Shown one piece after another: positions 17,703 through 28,669 of a DNA stretch of 64,000 bases. Where the stretch lies: assembly GCF_018760365.1 (NCBI RefSeq), contig NZ_JAHIAB010000007.1, forward strand, positions 1 to 64,000, in the 5' to 3' direction. Numbering within the stretch: position 1 is the stretch's first letter; the number at the start of each line of letters is the position of its first letter. Under the pieces are notes generated by a model. The model saw nothing but the letters and a program-made list of their open reading frames with translations, was not told the DNA's origin and did no database searches. The position numbers and the translations under genes were made by a program. Origin of the DNA: Pseudooceanicola endophyticus (GTDB lineage: Bacteria; Pseudomonadota; Alphaproteobacteria; Rhodobacterales; Rhodobacteraceae).

Positions 17703-17867
17703 ATGGACTACAGCAAATCGGGTGGCAGCAAGGGCCACGGCAAGGGCCCCAAGCACGTGGCCGAAAACAGCCGCGCCAACGGCAAGCCCGGCAAGGACGG
17801 ACGTTCGACGAAAGAAGAGCTTCTGGCGCGCATGAAGGCCGCCGCCGAGGCCAAGAAGAAGGGCTGA
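17703..17867 (+). CDS. Basic 54-residue protein of unknown function
   Basis: A short Lys/Gly-rich protein (MDYSKSGGSKGHGKGPKHV start, LLARMKAAAEAKKKG end) whose ATG has CGGAGG seven bases upstream. The N-terminal half is likely disordered and the C-terminal half a basic helix. It could bind nucleic acid, but this is inference from charge only. It ends before the two-way terminator shared with sdhB. Confidence 0.7.
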   Translation: MDYSKSGGSKGHGKGPKHVAENSRANGKPGKDGRSTKEELLARMKAAAEAKKKG

Positions 17868-17916
17868 GAGGCCCCCTTCCCGTCCGGGGTGCCGCACGCG
17901 CCCCATCCCAACGCAG

Positions 17917-17945
17917 AAGGCCCCGGAGTTTCCTCCGGGGCCTTT
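17917..17945. terminator. Two-way terminator between the 54-residue gene and sdhB
   Basis: A perfect 12-base stem (AAGGCCCCGGAG with CTCCGGGGCCTT) and a four-base loop. The A/T ends of the stem allow it to act on both strands. It lies 49 bases after the plus-strand gene and 22 bases after the sdhB stop. Confidence 0.85.
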
Positions 17946-17966
17946 CGCATGTCGGGGGTCCGGCGA

Positions 17967-18746
17967 TCAGACGTGACGCTCGACCATCATCTGCTTGATG
18001 TGCGAGATCGCCGCGGCCGGGTTCAGGCCTTTCGGGCAGGTCTTCGCGCAGTTCATGATGGTGTGGCAGCGGTACAGCTTGAACGGATCTTCCAGCTGGT
18101 CCAGACGCTCGCCGGTGGCTTCATCGCGCGAGTCGATGATCCAGCGGTAGGCGTGCAGCAGGGCTGCCGGGCCGAGGTAGCGGTCGCCGTTCCACCAGTA
18201 GCTGGGGCAGGAGGTCGAGCAGGAGGCGCACATGACGCATTCGTACAGGCCGTCGAGCTTCTTGCGGTCCTCGATGGACTGCTTCCACTCTTTCGCCGGA
18301 CGGTTGGTCTTGGTTTCCAGCCAGGGCATGATCGAGGCGTGCTGCGCGTAGAAGTGCGTCAGGTCCGGGATCAGGTCCTTCACCACCGGCATGTGCGGCA
18401 GCGGGTAGATCGTGACATCGCCCTTGATCTCGTCCAGGCCGAAGATGCAGGCGAGCGTGTTGTGCCCGTCGATGTTCATCGCGCAGGAGCCGCAGATCCC
18501 CTCCCGGCAGGAGCGCCGGAAGGTCAGGGTGGGGTCGATCTCGTTCTTGATCTTGATCAGCGCGTCCAGGACCATCGGACCGCATTTGTCCATGTCCAGG
18601 AAGTAGGTGTCGACGCTGGGGTTCTCGTTGTCGTCGGGCGACCAGCGATAGATCTTGAACTTGCGAATGTTCTTCGCACCCTCGGGCTTCGGCCAGGTCT
18701 TGCCGGTCTTGATCCGGGAGTTCTTGGGGAGTGTGAGCTGAACCAT
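17967..18746 (-). CDS. sdhB: Succinate dehydrogenase iron-sulfur subunit
   Basis: The 259-residue electron-transfer subunit of complex II. Cysteines for the [2Fe-2S] cluster are C80, C85, C88 and C100 ([15 protein letters not shown]). The C-terminal ferredoxin-like part has C170, C173, C176 and C180, then C227, C233 and C237; by analogy with E. coli these hold the [4Fe-4S] and [3Fe-4S] clusters. Last gene of sdhCDAB, 12 bases after sdhA, followed by a strong terminator. Confidence 0.98.
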   Translation of the reverse strand: MVQLTLPKNSRIKTGKTWPKPEGAKNIRKFKIYRWSPDDNENPSVDTYFLDMDKCGPMVLDALIKIKNEIDPTLTFRRSCREGICGSCAMNIDGHNTLACIFGLDEIKGDVTIYPLPHMPVVKDLIPDLTHFYAQHASIMPWLETKTNRPAKEWKQSIEDRKKLDGLYECVMCASCSTSCPSYWWNGDRYLGPAALLHAYRWIIDSRDEATGERLDQLEDPFKLYRCHTIMNCAKTCPKGLNPAAAISHIKQMMVERHV

Positions 18747-18758
18747 CTGGCGTCCTCC

Positions 18759-20564
18759 TTAGAACGTCCGCGCCTTGGGCGCGATTTTCTTGAGCGAAAT
18801 GCCGCCTTCCTCTTCCTTCGTCAGCGGATCGTGGACGATCGGACGATAGGAAAGCTCGACCTTGTTGCCGTCGACGCGGGAGATGGTGTGCACACGCCAG
18901 TTCTCGTCGTCGCGCTCGGCGAAGTCCTCGTGGGCATGGGCACCGCGGGATTCGTGACGGGCCTCTGCGCCGACGATGGTGGCCATCGCGTTCGGCATCA
19001 GGTTGGTCAGTTCCAGCGTTTCCATCAGGTCCGAGTTCCAGACCAGCGAGCGGTCGGTGACCTTCAGGTCGGGCAGCTTGGCCGCGATCGCGGTCATCTT
19101 CTCGACGCCTTCCTTCAGGGTCTCGGAGGCGCGGAAGACGGCGGCGTCGGCCTGCATGGTGCGCTGCATTTCCAGACGCAGCTCGGCGGTCGGGATGCCG
19201 CCCTTGGCGTAACGGAAGTAGTCGAAACGCTCGAAGGCTTTTTCCACACCGGCCTTGTTGGTCGCGGGGATCGCGGCTTCGCGGTCGACCACTTCACCGG
19301 CGCGGATGGCGGCGGCGCGGCCGAAGACCACGAGGTCGATCAGCGAGTTCGAGCCCAGGCGGTTGGCACCATGCACCGAGGCACAGCCCGCTTCGCCCAC
19401 GGCCATCAGGCCGGGCACGACGGCGGTCGGGTTCTCGGCGGTCGGGTTCAGCACCTCACCGTGGTAGTTGGTGGGGATGCCGCCCATGTTGTAGTGCACG
19501 GTCGGCAGAACCGGGATCGGTTCCTTGGTCACGTCCACACCGGCGAAGATCTTGGCGCTTTCCGAGATGCCCGGCAGACGTTCGGCCAGGGCTTCCTTCG
19601 GAAGGTGCGACAGGTTCAGGTGGATGTGGTCGCCATGCTCGCCCACGCCGCGGCCTTCGCGGATCTCCATGGTCATGGAGCGCGAGACGTAGTCGCGCGG
19701 TGCCAGGTCCTTGTACTGGGGCGCGTAGCGCTCCATGAAGCGTTCGCCTTCGGAGTTGGTCAGGTAACCACCCTCGCCGCGCGCGCCCTCGGTGATCAGG
19801 CAGCCCGAGCCGTAGATGCCGGTCGGGTGGAACTGGACGAATTCCATGTCCTGCAGCGCCAGGCCCGCACGGGCCACCATGCCGCCGCCGTCGCCGGTGC
19901 AGGTGTGCGCCGAGGTGGCCGAGAAGTAGGCGCGCCCGTAGCCGCCGGTGGCCAGCACGACCATCTTGGCGTTGAAGACATGCATCGTGCCGTCATCGAG
20001 CTTCCAGCAGACGACGCCGGTACACACGCCGTCGTCGGACATCAGCAGGTCGATGGCGAAATATTCGATGTAGAACTCGGCGTTGTTCTTCAGCGACTGG
20101 CCATAGAGCGTGTGCAGGATGGCGTGGCCGGTCCGGTCGGCGGCGGCGCAGGTGCGCTGCACCGCGGGGCCTTCGCCGAATTCGGTGGTGTGGCCGCCGA
20201 AGGGACGCTGGTAGATCTTGCCCTCTTCGGTCCGGCTGAACGGCACACCGTAGTGTTCCAGTTCGTAGACGGCCTTGGGGGCGGAGCGTGCGAGGTATTC
20301 CATCGCGTCGGTATCGCCCAGCCAGTCCGACCCCTTGACGGTGTCGTACATGTGCCACTGCCAGTTGTCCGGACCCATGTTGGCCAGCGAGGCGGCGATG
20401 CCACCCTGCGCGGCCACGGTGTGGGACCGGGTCGGGAAGACCTTGGTCACGCAAGCGGTGCGCAGGCCCTGCTCGGCCATGCCGAGGGTTGCGCGCAGAC
20501 CCGCGCCGCCGGCCCCGACAACCACGACATCGTATTCGTGTGTTTCGTATTCGTAAGCAGCCAT
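18759..20564 (-). CDS. sdhA: Succinate dehydrogenase flavoprotein subunit
   Basis: The 601-residue catalytic subunit oxidising succinate to fumarate. The FAD dinucleotide motif [10 protein letters not shown] is at residues 14-23, and His48 in [11 protein letters not shown] is the expected covalent FAD attachment site. [20 protein letters not shown] and [21 protein letters not shown] match the substrate and FAD region. It lies between sdhD (15 bases upstream) and sdhB (12 bases downstream). Confidence 0.98.
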   Translation of the reverse strand: MAAYEYETHEYDVVVVGAGGAGLRATLGMAEQGLRTACVTKVFPTRSHTVAAQGGIAASLANMGPDNWQWHMYDTVKGSDWLGDTDAMEYLARSAPKAVYELEHYGVPFSRTEEGKIYQRPFGGHTTEFGEGPAVQRTCAAADRTGHAILHTLYGQSLKNNAEFYIEYFAIDLLMSDDGVCTGVVCWKLDDGTMHVFNAKMVVLATGGYGRAYFSATSAHTCTGDGGGMVARAGLALQDMEFVQFHPTGIYGSGCLITEGARGEGGYLTNSEGERFMERYAPQYKDLAPRDYVSRSMTMEIREGRGVGEHGDHIHLNLSHLPKEALAERLPGISESAKIFAGVDVTKEPIPVLPTVHYNMGGIPTNYHGEVLNPTAENPTAVVPGLMAVGEAGCASVHGANRLGSNSLIDLVVFGRAAAIRAGEVVDREAAIPATNKAGVEKAFERFDYFRYAKGGIPTAELRLEMQRTMQADAAVFRASETLKEGVEKMTAIAAKLPDLKVTDRSLVWNSDLMETLELTNLMPNAMATIVGAEARHESRGAHAHEDFAERDDENWRVHTISRVDGNKVELSYRPIVHDPLTKEEEGGISLKKIAPKARTF

Positions 20565-20579
20565 TGGAAACCTCGGGTC

Positions 20580-20951
20580 TTAGAGTGCGATGCGGATCAG
20601 CGCGAAGATGGCCGACGCGGCAATCAGGTAGGACAGGCAGTCGACCAGGATGACCAGCAGACGACCGGTCAGACCGTGCACGTAGTCCTCAAGCGCCATG
20701 CGGCAGCCGTTGCGGAAGTGCATCATGCCGACGCCGAAGGTCAGCGCGGCGATCAGCGCGGGCCAGGGACGGGAATAGTAGGCGACGATCTCTTCGTAGG
20801 AGCCGCCCAGGTGGGGGCCGAAGGTGAAGACGAAGAACGGCACCAGGAAAATGAGCGCGATGGAGCTCACCTGCATGGACCAGTGATGCTCGGTGCCGGT
20901 CTTGGAGGCACCCATGCCAACGGCGCGCTTGCGGTCAGTCAGATAACGCAT
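20580..20951 (-). CDS. sdhD: Succinate dehydrogenase membrane anchor subunit
   Basis: A 123-residue inner membrane protein with three predicted helices (about residues 26-46, 60-80 and 95-120). The HHWSMQVSSIALIFLVPFF opening and HFRNGCRMALEDYVHG, with the haem/quinone-site His and Asp-Tyr, fit alphaproteobacterial SdhD. Fourteen bases separate it from sdhC. Confidence 0.95.
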   Translation of the reverse strand: MRYLTDRKRAVGMGASKTGTEHHWSMQVSSIALIFLVPFFVFTFGPHLGGSYEEIVAYYSRPWPALIAALTFGVGMMHFRNGCRMALEDYVHGLTGRLLVILVDCLSYLIAASAIFALIRIAL

Positions 20952-20965
20952 GGCTGGCTTCCCCC

Positions 20966-21355
20966 TCAGACGAAGATGATGGTGATGATGGTCAGGACGA
21001 GCGAACCGTAGATGACGATCCAGCCCAGCTTGTCTGCCGACTTCATGTCCAGGCAGTAGCCGTTGTCCCAGATGAGGTGCCGGATGCCGGCCAGGGCATG
21101 GTACCACAGGCCCAGTGTCGACAGCAGCAGGATCAGGTCACCGATCCAGGAGGTGACGACAAAGTCGGCCACCGCGAAATAATCCGGCCCGGTTGCTGCA
21201 GCGATCAGCCACCACGCGATCAGAAACGCCTCGACCACCAGCGCGTTGCCGGTGATGCGGGTGAGGATCGAAGTGACGGAGTTGAGCTGGAACTTGTAGT
21301 ACTTCCCGAGCATGAAAGGTGAAAGCGGGCGGTTGCCCCGGTTCACATCGGCCAT
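20966..21355 (-). CDS. sdhC: Succinate dehydrogenase cytochrome b556 subunit
   Basis: A 129-residue membrane anchor, first gene of the operon. The N-terminal RPLSPFMLGKYYKFQLNSVTSILTRITG is the family quinone-site signature, and the haem-ligand region LWYHALAGIRHLIWD is intact. Three transmembrane helices. The paired palindromes at 21472-21502 lie 117 to 147 bases upstream of its start codon, so the operon is probably controlled there. Confidence 0.96.
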   Translation of the reverse strand: MADVNRGNRPLSPFMLGKYYKFQLNSVTSILTRITGNALVVEAFLIAWWLIAAATGPDYFAVADFVVTSWIGDLILLLSTLGLWYHALAGIRHLIWDNGYCLDMKSADKLGWIVIYGSLVLTIITIIFV

Positions 21356-21471
21356 GACATGTCCTTTCCGGTTTCCCTTGAGGCGGTTCTAGCAGAACTT
21401 GCCGCCTTGTCATCCATCCACCATGCCGCAGTACACAGAATTTGAAGAGGAAAGTTACGGTTTTTCCTCTC

Positions 21472-21502
21472 TGTGATCACAAGATTTATGCGTGTGATCA
21501 CA
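21472..21502. promoter_or_regulatory. Paired TGTGATCACA palindromes upstream of sdhCDAB
   Basis: TGTGATCACA is found at 21472-21481 and again at 21493-21502, 21 bases apart start to start (two helical turns). The same pair with the same spacing precedes sucC at 27332-27362. The rest of the 344-base sdhC upstream region is A/T-rich near the sites and holds no gene. Likely an operator bound by two dimers of an unknown regulator. Confidence 0.75.
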
Positions 21503-21633
21503 TAACTTGCCCCTGAGAGCGCAATCATTTTTCTGACTGATTTGCTAGGTTTTTGCCGGCGATTCCATCGCCCCGGCACCGCCCCCGGGCCCGGCGCACC
21601 ACCCTGCCCCGCCGCCTGCGCCGCACATGCGAA

Positions 21634-21658
21634 GGGCCGCGACACGGGTCGCGGCCCC
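21634..21658 (-). terminator. Probable terminator hairpin after the TorF-like porin
   Basis: A 10-base GC stem (GGGCCGCGAC with GTCGCGGCCC) with a four-base loop lies 42 bases beyond the porin stop on the minus strand. It has no long T run, so strength is uncertain. Confidence 0.5.
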
Positions 21659-21699
21659 AGCAGCCCGGATCGCGGCGATCCGGGCGATCCGGAAGCGGA

Positions 21700-22338
21700 T
21701 CAGAAGGCGTAGTCGACGGCGAAGACGCCGTAGGGGACGGTCTCGTCGCTGTCGTGGTAGGTCGCGCTGAGCGAGATCGCATCGTTGATCTTGTAGCTGC
21801 CGTAGACGGTGCCGTAGGTCGCGCCGTCCTGGCTCAGCCGGCCGAAGGTGGCGCCCAGGCCGATCCGGTCGGTCAGCGTGTAGTCGCCCATCAGACGGGT
21901 ATCGAGCACGTCCGAGTTCGGATCGTAGGAGACGTGCACGCCCAGGGTCAGATCCTGGTTCGCCGGCGCGGAGACCTCGCCGAAATACTCGCCGCAGCAG
22001 TTGTCGCTGGGATCCGAGTAGTAGTATCGCACGTAGCCGACGTTGTAGTCATACGTCCCCGTGGTGCCGCGATAGCCCAGCGTCAGGTCGTATTCCTGAC
22101 CGTTGCCGGCAACGGCACGCTGCATGTTGGAGGTCCACAGGTTCACGTAGGCCCCGTTGTAGCCCAGCTCGACCCAGGGCTGGAACGCCACGCCGTTGCT
22201 GTACTTGGTGCCGGAGGAGCCGACGTATTTGCTGGCCAGGGTGGCGCCGCCCGAGAAGCTGAGGCCTTCGTCGGCCGAGGCGATGCCCGGCGCCACGGCG
22301 GCGAGGGTCAGAAGCGAAAATGCGGCAAGGGATTTCAT
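21700..22338 (-). CDS. TorF-like putative outer membrane porin
   Basis: A 212-residue protein with a clear signal peptide (MKSLAAFSLLTLAAVAPGIASA, cleaved near residue 22). The mature part opens with LSFSGGATLASKYVGSSGTKYSNGVAFQPWVELGYNGAYVNLWTSNM in the style of the TIGR02001 / Gcw_chp family, known as TorF putative porins. It is a run of short beta strands and ends in a terminal Phe (FAVDYAF), as outer membrane barrels do. GGAGAA precedes the ATG. Substrate unknown. An inverted repeat 100 bases upstream could be its operator. Confidence 0.82.
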   Translation of the reverse strand: MKSLAAFSLLTLAAVAPGIASADEGLSFSGGATLASKYVGSSGTKYSNGVAFQPWVELGYNGAYVNLWTSNMQRAVAGNGQEYDLTLGYRGTTGTYDYNVGYVRYYYSDPSDNCCGEYFGEVSAPANQDLTLGVHVSYDPNSDVLDTRLMGDYTLTDRIGLGATFGRLSQDGATYGTVYGSYKINDAISLSATYHDSDETVPYGVFAVDYAF

Positions 22339-22437
22339 TGCGTTCTCCAGGAAGGTTGGATCCGATCACGCTCTCATGAAGGGGCGGTGCGCAATAATCC
22401 AGCCGCCGCGCAAATCCACGCAACGTTATTCCCTGAC

Positions 22438-22465
22438 GGAAACATCGCACTCCGCTAATGTTTCC
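22438..22465. promoter_or_regulatory. Inverted repeat upstream of the porin gene
   Basis: GGAAACAT at 22438-22445 and its exact complement ATGTTTCC at 22458-22465 with a 12-base spacer, 100 to 127 bases before the porin start. Possible operator; no known regulator is assigned. Confidence 0.4.
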
Positions 22466-22565
22466 TGACATATCAAATTGGTAACCTTGCGAAATTGCTA
22501 TAATTTCACACCTTTTCGACGCTTCGCACGCAAAGGTGACGGCCGGACACGTTATCGTGCGCTGC

Positions 22566-23594
22566 TCACAGCGGGATCAGCGCCCAGTAGTCCAGATCCA
22601 GCAACACCTCCGGAAGGTACTTTCCGGCGGCATCTTTCAACGCGAAGGGGGCCCCGCCCGAGGTCGCCACCAGCCGCAGCCGCAGCGCCCCGATTCCCGG
22701 CACCGATGTCTCGGCACGGTCCAGCACCTCGGACCAGGCCTTCACCGTCATGCCTGCGAAACAGGGGTTGGCATGGGCCCCGCCGTTCAGCCCGACGATC
22801 AGCTGCGCATTGGCCAGCCCGTTGAAGCTGAGCGCACGGGCAAGCGAGATCACGTGCCCGCCGTAGATCAGCCGCCGGCCATCCTCGCGCAGGGTAGCGT
22901 CGAAATGCACCTTGGAGGTGTTCTGCCACAGCCGGGTGGCCATCATGTGCTCGGCCTCCTCGACGGTCACGCCGTCGACATGGTCGATCACCTCGCCCAC
23001 TTCGTAATCGCCCCAGCGGTGCGCCTCCCCCGCGAGGGTGAAGTCGTAGCCCGAGAAATCGAGGCCCTCGGGGATGATCAGGTCACGGGCCGACAGCACC
23101 CCGGGCAGTTCCGGGATCAGCGTCTCGGGCGCGGGGGCGTCCAGGTTGCCCTTTCGCACCATCACCCAGCGCACATAGTCCATCACCAGATCGCCGTGCT
23201 GGTTGCGCCCCTCGGTGCGGACATAGACTACGCCGCTTTTGCCGTTGGAATTCTGCTTCAGCCCGATCACCTCGGAGCGGGAGCTGAGCGTGTCGCCCGG
23301 CCAGACCAGCCGGTGCCAGCGCCCCTGCGCATAGCCAAGGTTCGCCACCGCGTTCAGCGACACATCCGGCACCGTCTTGCCGAAGATCACGTGGAAGACC
23401 GCAAGGTCGTCCATCGGCGAAGCGGGCAGCCCGCAGGATTGCGCGAAGGCATCCGAGGACTGCAGCGCCGTGCGGGCCGGGTAGAGCGCATGATAAAGCG
23501 CCCGTTCCCCTGCCCCGATGGTTCGCGGGACCGCGTGGTGAAGTGTTTCGCCGATGCGATAGTCTTCGAAGTAGCGGCCCGCGAATGTTTTCAT
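22566..23594 (-). CDS. mch: Mesaconyl-CoA hydratase (beta-methylmalyl-CoA dehydratase)
   Basis: A 342-residue double hot-dog, MaoC-like hydratase acting between mesaconyl-CoA and beta-methylmalyl-CoA in the ethylmalonyl-CoA pathway. It follows the Rhodobacter enzyme closely: FEDYRIGETLHHAVPRTI, VFHVIFGKTVPDVSLNAVANLGYA, GWVVYVR-like VVYVRTEGRNQ, DYEVGEVIDHVDGVTVEEAEHM, YGGHVISLARALSFNGLANA. One base separates its ATG from the stop of the DUF1737 gene, and the whole run mcl2-nnrU-DUF1737-mch is likely one transcript. Confidence 0.94.
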   Translation of the reverse strand: MKTFAGRYFEDYRIGETLHHAVPRTIGAGERALYHALYPARTALQSSDAFAQSCGLPASPMDDLAVFHVIFGKTVPDVSLNAVANLGYAQGRWHRLVWPGDTLSSRSEVIGLKQNSNGKSGVVYVRTEGRNQHGDLVMDYVRWVMVRKGNLDAPAPETLIPELPGVLSARDLIIPEGLDFSGYDFTLAGEAHRWGDYEVGEVIDHVDGVTVEEAEHMMATRLWQNTSKVHFDATLREDGRRLIYGGHVISLARALSFNGLANAQLIVGLNGGAHANPCFAGMTVKAWSEVLDRAETSVPGIGALRLRLVATSGGAPFALKDAAGKYLPEVLLDLDYWALIPL

Positions 23595-23595
23595 G

Positions 23596-23802
23596 TCAGT
23601 ACTCGCCCAGTTTGATGTCCGGTGAATAGTCGTGCCCCTCGACCTCCTTCACCACGGCCTGGCCGCAGCGCATGGTGCCGTTGGCCGCGTCGAACGCATA
23701 GGTCGGAGAGCCGTGCAGCGTCCATCCGGCGTTCAGCGCCTTGGTGACCTTGTGGCAGAAGGCCGAAGTGTCGTCTTCGGAGAGAAAGCGATAGAGTTTC
23801 AT
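23596..23802 (-). CDS. DUF1737 family protein
   Basis: A 68-residue soluble protein. The pattern MKLYRFLSEDDTSAFCHKVTKALNAGWTLHGSPTYAFD matches DUF1737, where small proteins share a LxxGWxxxGxP core. The family is known only as small proteins without a set function. It sits between nnrU (6 bases) and mch (1 base), which implies co-translation with pathway enzymes. Confidence 0.85.
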   Translation of the reverse strand: MKLYRFLSEDDTSAFCHKVTKALNAGWTLHGSPTYAFDAANGTMRCGQAVVKEVEGHDYSPDIKLGEY

Positions 23803-23808
23803 GCCGCC

Positions 23809-24360
23809 TCACATTGGCAGAGGGTTGGGTCCGAGCCATCCGTGGATGACCACGATGACGGCATAGACCACGATGGTGATCCCGGCGAGGATGATGTCGC
23901 TTTTCAGCCGCCCGCCCTCGTAGCGCTGCCAGGGCCCCTGGTTGCGGTTGCTGACGATCCAGCCCGCAACGGCCCAGAGGATCATGCCGCCCCAGAGCAG
24001 GATCGAGGCCAGGTCGCCCCGCACCAGCAGATGCGCGATGCCCCACAGGATCACCGCGACGAACATCGGGTGGCGGATCATGCCGCGCAGGCGGCTTTTC
24101 GAATGCGCGGTGCCGAAGGCCGCGACCGAGAACAGCATCAGCAGGTTGTTGACATGCTGGCCCCAGACGGGGGGCGCATAGACAAAGACCGTGTCCGCGC
24201 TGCGATAGCCGATCACCAGGAAGACGATGCCCAGCAGGGCGCCGATCGCCCCCAGGGCGCGGCGGCGGTTTTCGGGCAGGCGCGCGGCCAGTGCCGGCGT
24301 GTATTCCTTCAACACATGGGGCCAGGTCCACAGGATCAGGCCGAGTATGATCAGCAACAT
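23809..24360 (-). CDS. NnrU-like membrane protein
   Basis: A 183-residue polytopic membrane protein with about five hydrophobic helices. HSKSRLRGMIRHPMFVAVILWGIAHLLVRGDLASILLWGG is the core of the NnrU / isoprenylcysteine-methyltransferase-like fold. NnrU is linked to denitrification in some species and a relative acts in carotenoid isomerisation (Z-ISO), but neither context is present here. AAGGAAG precedes the ATG. It follows mcl2 by 46 bases. Confidence 0.8.
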   Translation of the reverse strand: MLLIILGLILWTWPHVLKEYTPALAARLPENRRRALGAIGALLGIVFLVIGYRSADTVFVYAPPVWGQHVNNLLMLFSVAAFGTAHSKSRLRGMIRHPMFVAVILWGIAHLLVRGDLASILLWGGMILWAVAGWIVSNRNQGPWQRYEGGRLKSDIILAGITIVVYAVIVVIHGWLGPNPLPM

Positions 24361-24406
24361 GGGGCTTCCTTTCGGGTCGCGTGTCTTCCCCGGCAGCCTG
24401 CCCGGC

Positions 24407-25255
24407 TCAGCCCATGGCCGCAATGGCCTCCGCCCGGGCAAGGGTCTTGCGGGCGGTTTCCACGTGCAGGTTCTCGACGATCTTGCCATCGACCACCGCA
24501 ACGGCCTGACCGGCGGCGACACATTCCTCGTAGGCGGCGATCTGGCGGCGGGCCAGATCGACCTCGGCCTCGGCGGGGGCGAAGACGGCGTTGGCGATCG
24601 CAAGCTGGGCCGGGTGGATCAGCGTCTTGCCGTCCATGCCCAGATCGCGGCCCTGTTCGCATTCCGCGCGCAGGCCCTCATCGTCCTTGAACTGGTTGTA
24701 GACGCCGTCGATGCAGACCTTGCCATAGGCGCGCGCCGCCAGCAGCATGGTCTGAAGCGCCATCTGCATAGGCAGCCGGTCGGACCGGGTGCGGCAGCCC
24801 ACATCCTTGGCCAGGTCGTTGGTGCCCGCCACAAAGCCTTCAAGGCGCGGATGCGCGGCGATCTCGGCGGCGTTGAAGATCGCCAGCGGCGTCTCCATCA
24901 TGGCCCAGATCGGCAGGTCGCTCAGCCCGGCCAGGGTTTCGATGTCGGCAGCGGAATTGACCTTGGGCAGCAGCAGCGCCTCGGCGCCCGATCCGTTCAG
25001 CGCGGCCACATCATCGCGGCCCCACTCCGTCTCAAGCCCGTTGATGCGCACGATGCGCGCCCGCGCGCCGTAGCCGCCCGCCGCCAGCGCCGCCTTCAGC
25101 GTGGCGCGCGCCTCGACCTTCACATCGGGCGCAACGGCGTCCTCAAGATCGAAGATGATGCCGTCGGCGGCAAGATCCCGGGCCTTTTCCAGTGCCCGCT
25201 CGCGCGAGCCGGGGATGTAGAGAAGTGAGCGGTAGGGGCGCAGGGCAGCTTCCAT
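24407..25255 (-). CDS. mcl2: (3S)-malyl-CoA thioesterase
   Basis: A 282-residue CitE-like protein. The opening RPYRSLLYIPGSRERALEKARDLAADGIIFDLEDAVAPD, the WAMMETPLAIFNAAEIAAHPRL segment with a Mg-binding Glu, GTNDLAKDVG and the end VDGKIVENLHVETARKTLARAEAIAA agree with Rhodobacter Mcl2, which hydrolyses (3S)-malyl-CoA to malate. Mcl1, the lyase, has a different N-terminus (FGPGSRP type) and is not in the window. The ATG at 25255 follows GGAG. First gene of the mch run. Confidence 0.92.
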   Translation of the reverse strand: MEAALRPYRSLLYIPGSRERALEKARDLAADGIIFDLEDAVAPDVKVEARATLKAALAAGGYGARARIVRINGLETEWGRDDVAALNGSGAEALLLPKVNSAADIETLAGLSDLPIWAMMETPLAIFNAAEIAAHPRLEGFVAGTNDLAKDVGCRTRSDRLPMQMALQTMLLAARAYGKVCIDGVYNQFKDDEGLRAECEQGRDLGMDGKTLIHPAQLAIANAVFAPAEAEVDLARRQIAAYEECVAAGQAVAVVDGKIVENLHVETARKTLARAEAIAAMG

Positions 25256-25507
25256 CGTCGGGTTCTCCGGGCAATTTTCTGCGCCGTGATGCCATCGCGG
25301 CGACGATTCCCTCAAGCCCTGCCAAGGTCGCGGGACAATTTTTCGCACCTGCAGCATGACCGGAAACGGCGCCGGGCCAAAGCCCCGACCGCAGGCATTT
25401 GACGCAAATGCCGGTATGTTCGCGGGGCAGCGATTAACCCGGCATAAGCCGTCCGGAGCCATCCTGCCGGCTCCTGCCGGGTCCCCGGTACTTCGAAAGT
25501 TCTGCCC

Positions 25508-25807
25508 ATGCTGCGTCCCAGCCTTTGCGCCCTCGTCCTGACCGGTCTGGCCGCGCCGCCGCTCCTGGCCGCCGATCCGCCGCCCTGCGCCCCCCGGGCC
25601 GTGGTGATCGACCGGCTGCACACCGCCTTCGGCGAAACCCCGCGCTCGGTCGGACTGGGGGCCAACAATGCCATGGTCGAACTCTTTGCCTCCGACGAAA
25701 GCGGCACCTGGACGATCACCGCCACATCGCCCGACGGCATGACCTGCCTGCTGGCCAGCGGAGAGGCCTATGCCGCGCTTCTCCCGCCCCCGGGCGAGGA
25801 TGCCTGA
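25508..25807 (+). CDS. Small exported protein of unknown function
   Basis: A 99-residue protein with a signal peptide (MLRPSLCALVLTGLAAPPLLAA, cleavage near residue 22). The mature part has two Cys (PPPCAPR and GMTCLLASGE), which may form a disulfide, and the segment FGETPRSVGLGANNAMVELFASDESGTWTITATSPDG. This type of small periplasmic protein is frequent in Rhodobacteraceae; I know no function. The 252 bases between it and mcl2 hold no other gene. Confidence 0.75.
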   Translation: MLRPSLCALVLTGLAAPPLLAADPPPCAPRAVVIDRLHTAFGETPRSVGLGANNAMVELFASDESGTWTITATSPDGMTCLLASGEAYAALLPPPGEDA

Positions 25808-25962
25808 GCGCAGTCCGGGTTTGCAGAATCGCGTTAACCTTGCGGAAGGTCGGGCAATTCCCGCACCGCCTCCGCCCCGCCCGAGCGGGCGCAAACATGC
25901 CTTCGGGACCGTCACGCAAGTGTCACACCCGGGCGGGACGCCGCAGGGGAAAGCGTGGATAA

Positions 25963-27060
<1,098 letters not shown>

Positions 27061-27083
27061 CCGCCCGAGCGAAGCCATCTCGG

Positions 27084-27117
27084 CGGCCCGCGATCCAGAC
27101 CGGATCGCGGGCCGTTT
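27084..27117 (+). terminator. Terminator after mdh
   Basis: A 13-base stem (CGGCCCGCGATCC with GGATCGCGGGCCG) with a five-base loop followed by TTT, 23 bases after the mdh stop. Confidence 0.8.
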
Positions 27118-27331
27118 GCGTTTGTGCCCCTGCCCGCCCGCAGACCGTTCCGGCCCGCAGTCAAGCGTGGCCGCCAGCCGCCGTTCAACCCCCGGTTGCA
27201 GAGTCCGATTAGGGGAACAGAACCAGCGGAAGCCCGCCGTTGCGGCAACTGCAGCATTCGACTCGCCGCAACGCAGAGAAAGCAGGGGGTTGGGCGATCT
27301 CCCGGGGACGTGAGCGAACGTTTACAGCTCT

Positions 27332-27362
27332 TGTGATCACACGAATTTCTGCTGTGATCACA
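27332..27362. promoter_or_regulatory. Paired TGTGATCACA palindromes upstream of sucCD
   Basis: TGTGATCACA at 27332-27341 and 27353-27362, 21 bases apart start to start, exactly as upstream of sdhC. The last base is 109 before the sucC ATG. The surrounding 355-base gap between the mdh terminator and sucC holds no gene. Probable operator shared by both TCA operons. Confidence 0.75.
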
Positions 27363-27471
27363 AAGCGCAAAAAATCCGCCGAAAATCCGCCGAAGCCTGA
27401 AAAATCAGTTCATCGGGCGGAAAGACTGTGCCAGTACCGATGGCAATCGTAGTCAAGCGAGGTACCAATTC

Positions 27472-28665
<1,194 letters not shown>

Positions 28666-28669
28666 GATC

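Noticed and set aside
17889-21011. A plus-strand open frame of more than 1000 codons antisense to sdhBADC
   Set aside because: It is a by-product of GC-rich third-codon positions of the sdh genes on the other strand. The product is rich in His, Asp, Gln and Arg, has no known domain and no ribosome site.
21472-21502. The paired palindromes as CRP sites
   Set aside because: CRP needs a six-base spacer between TGTGA and TCACA. There is none here, so another regulator is more likely.
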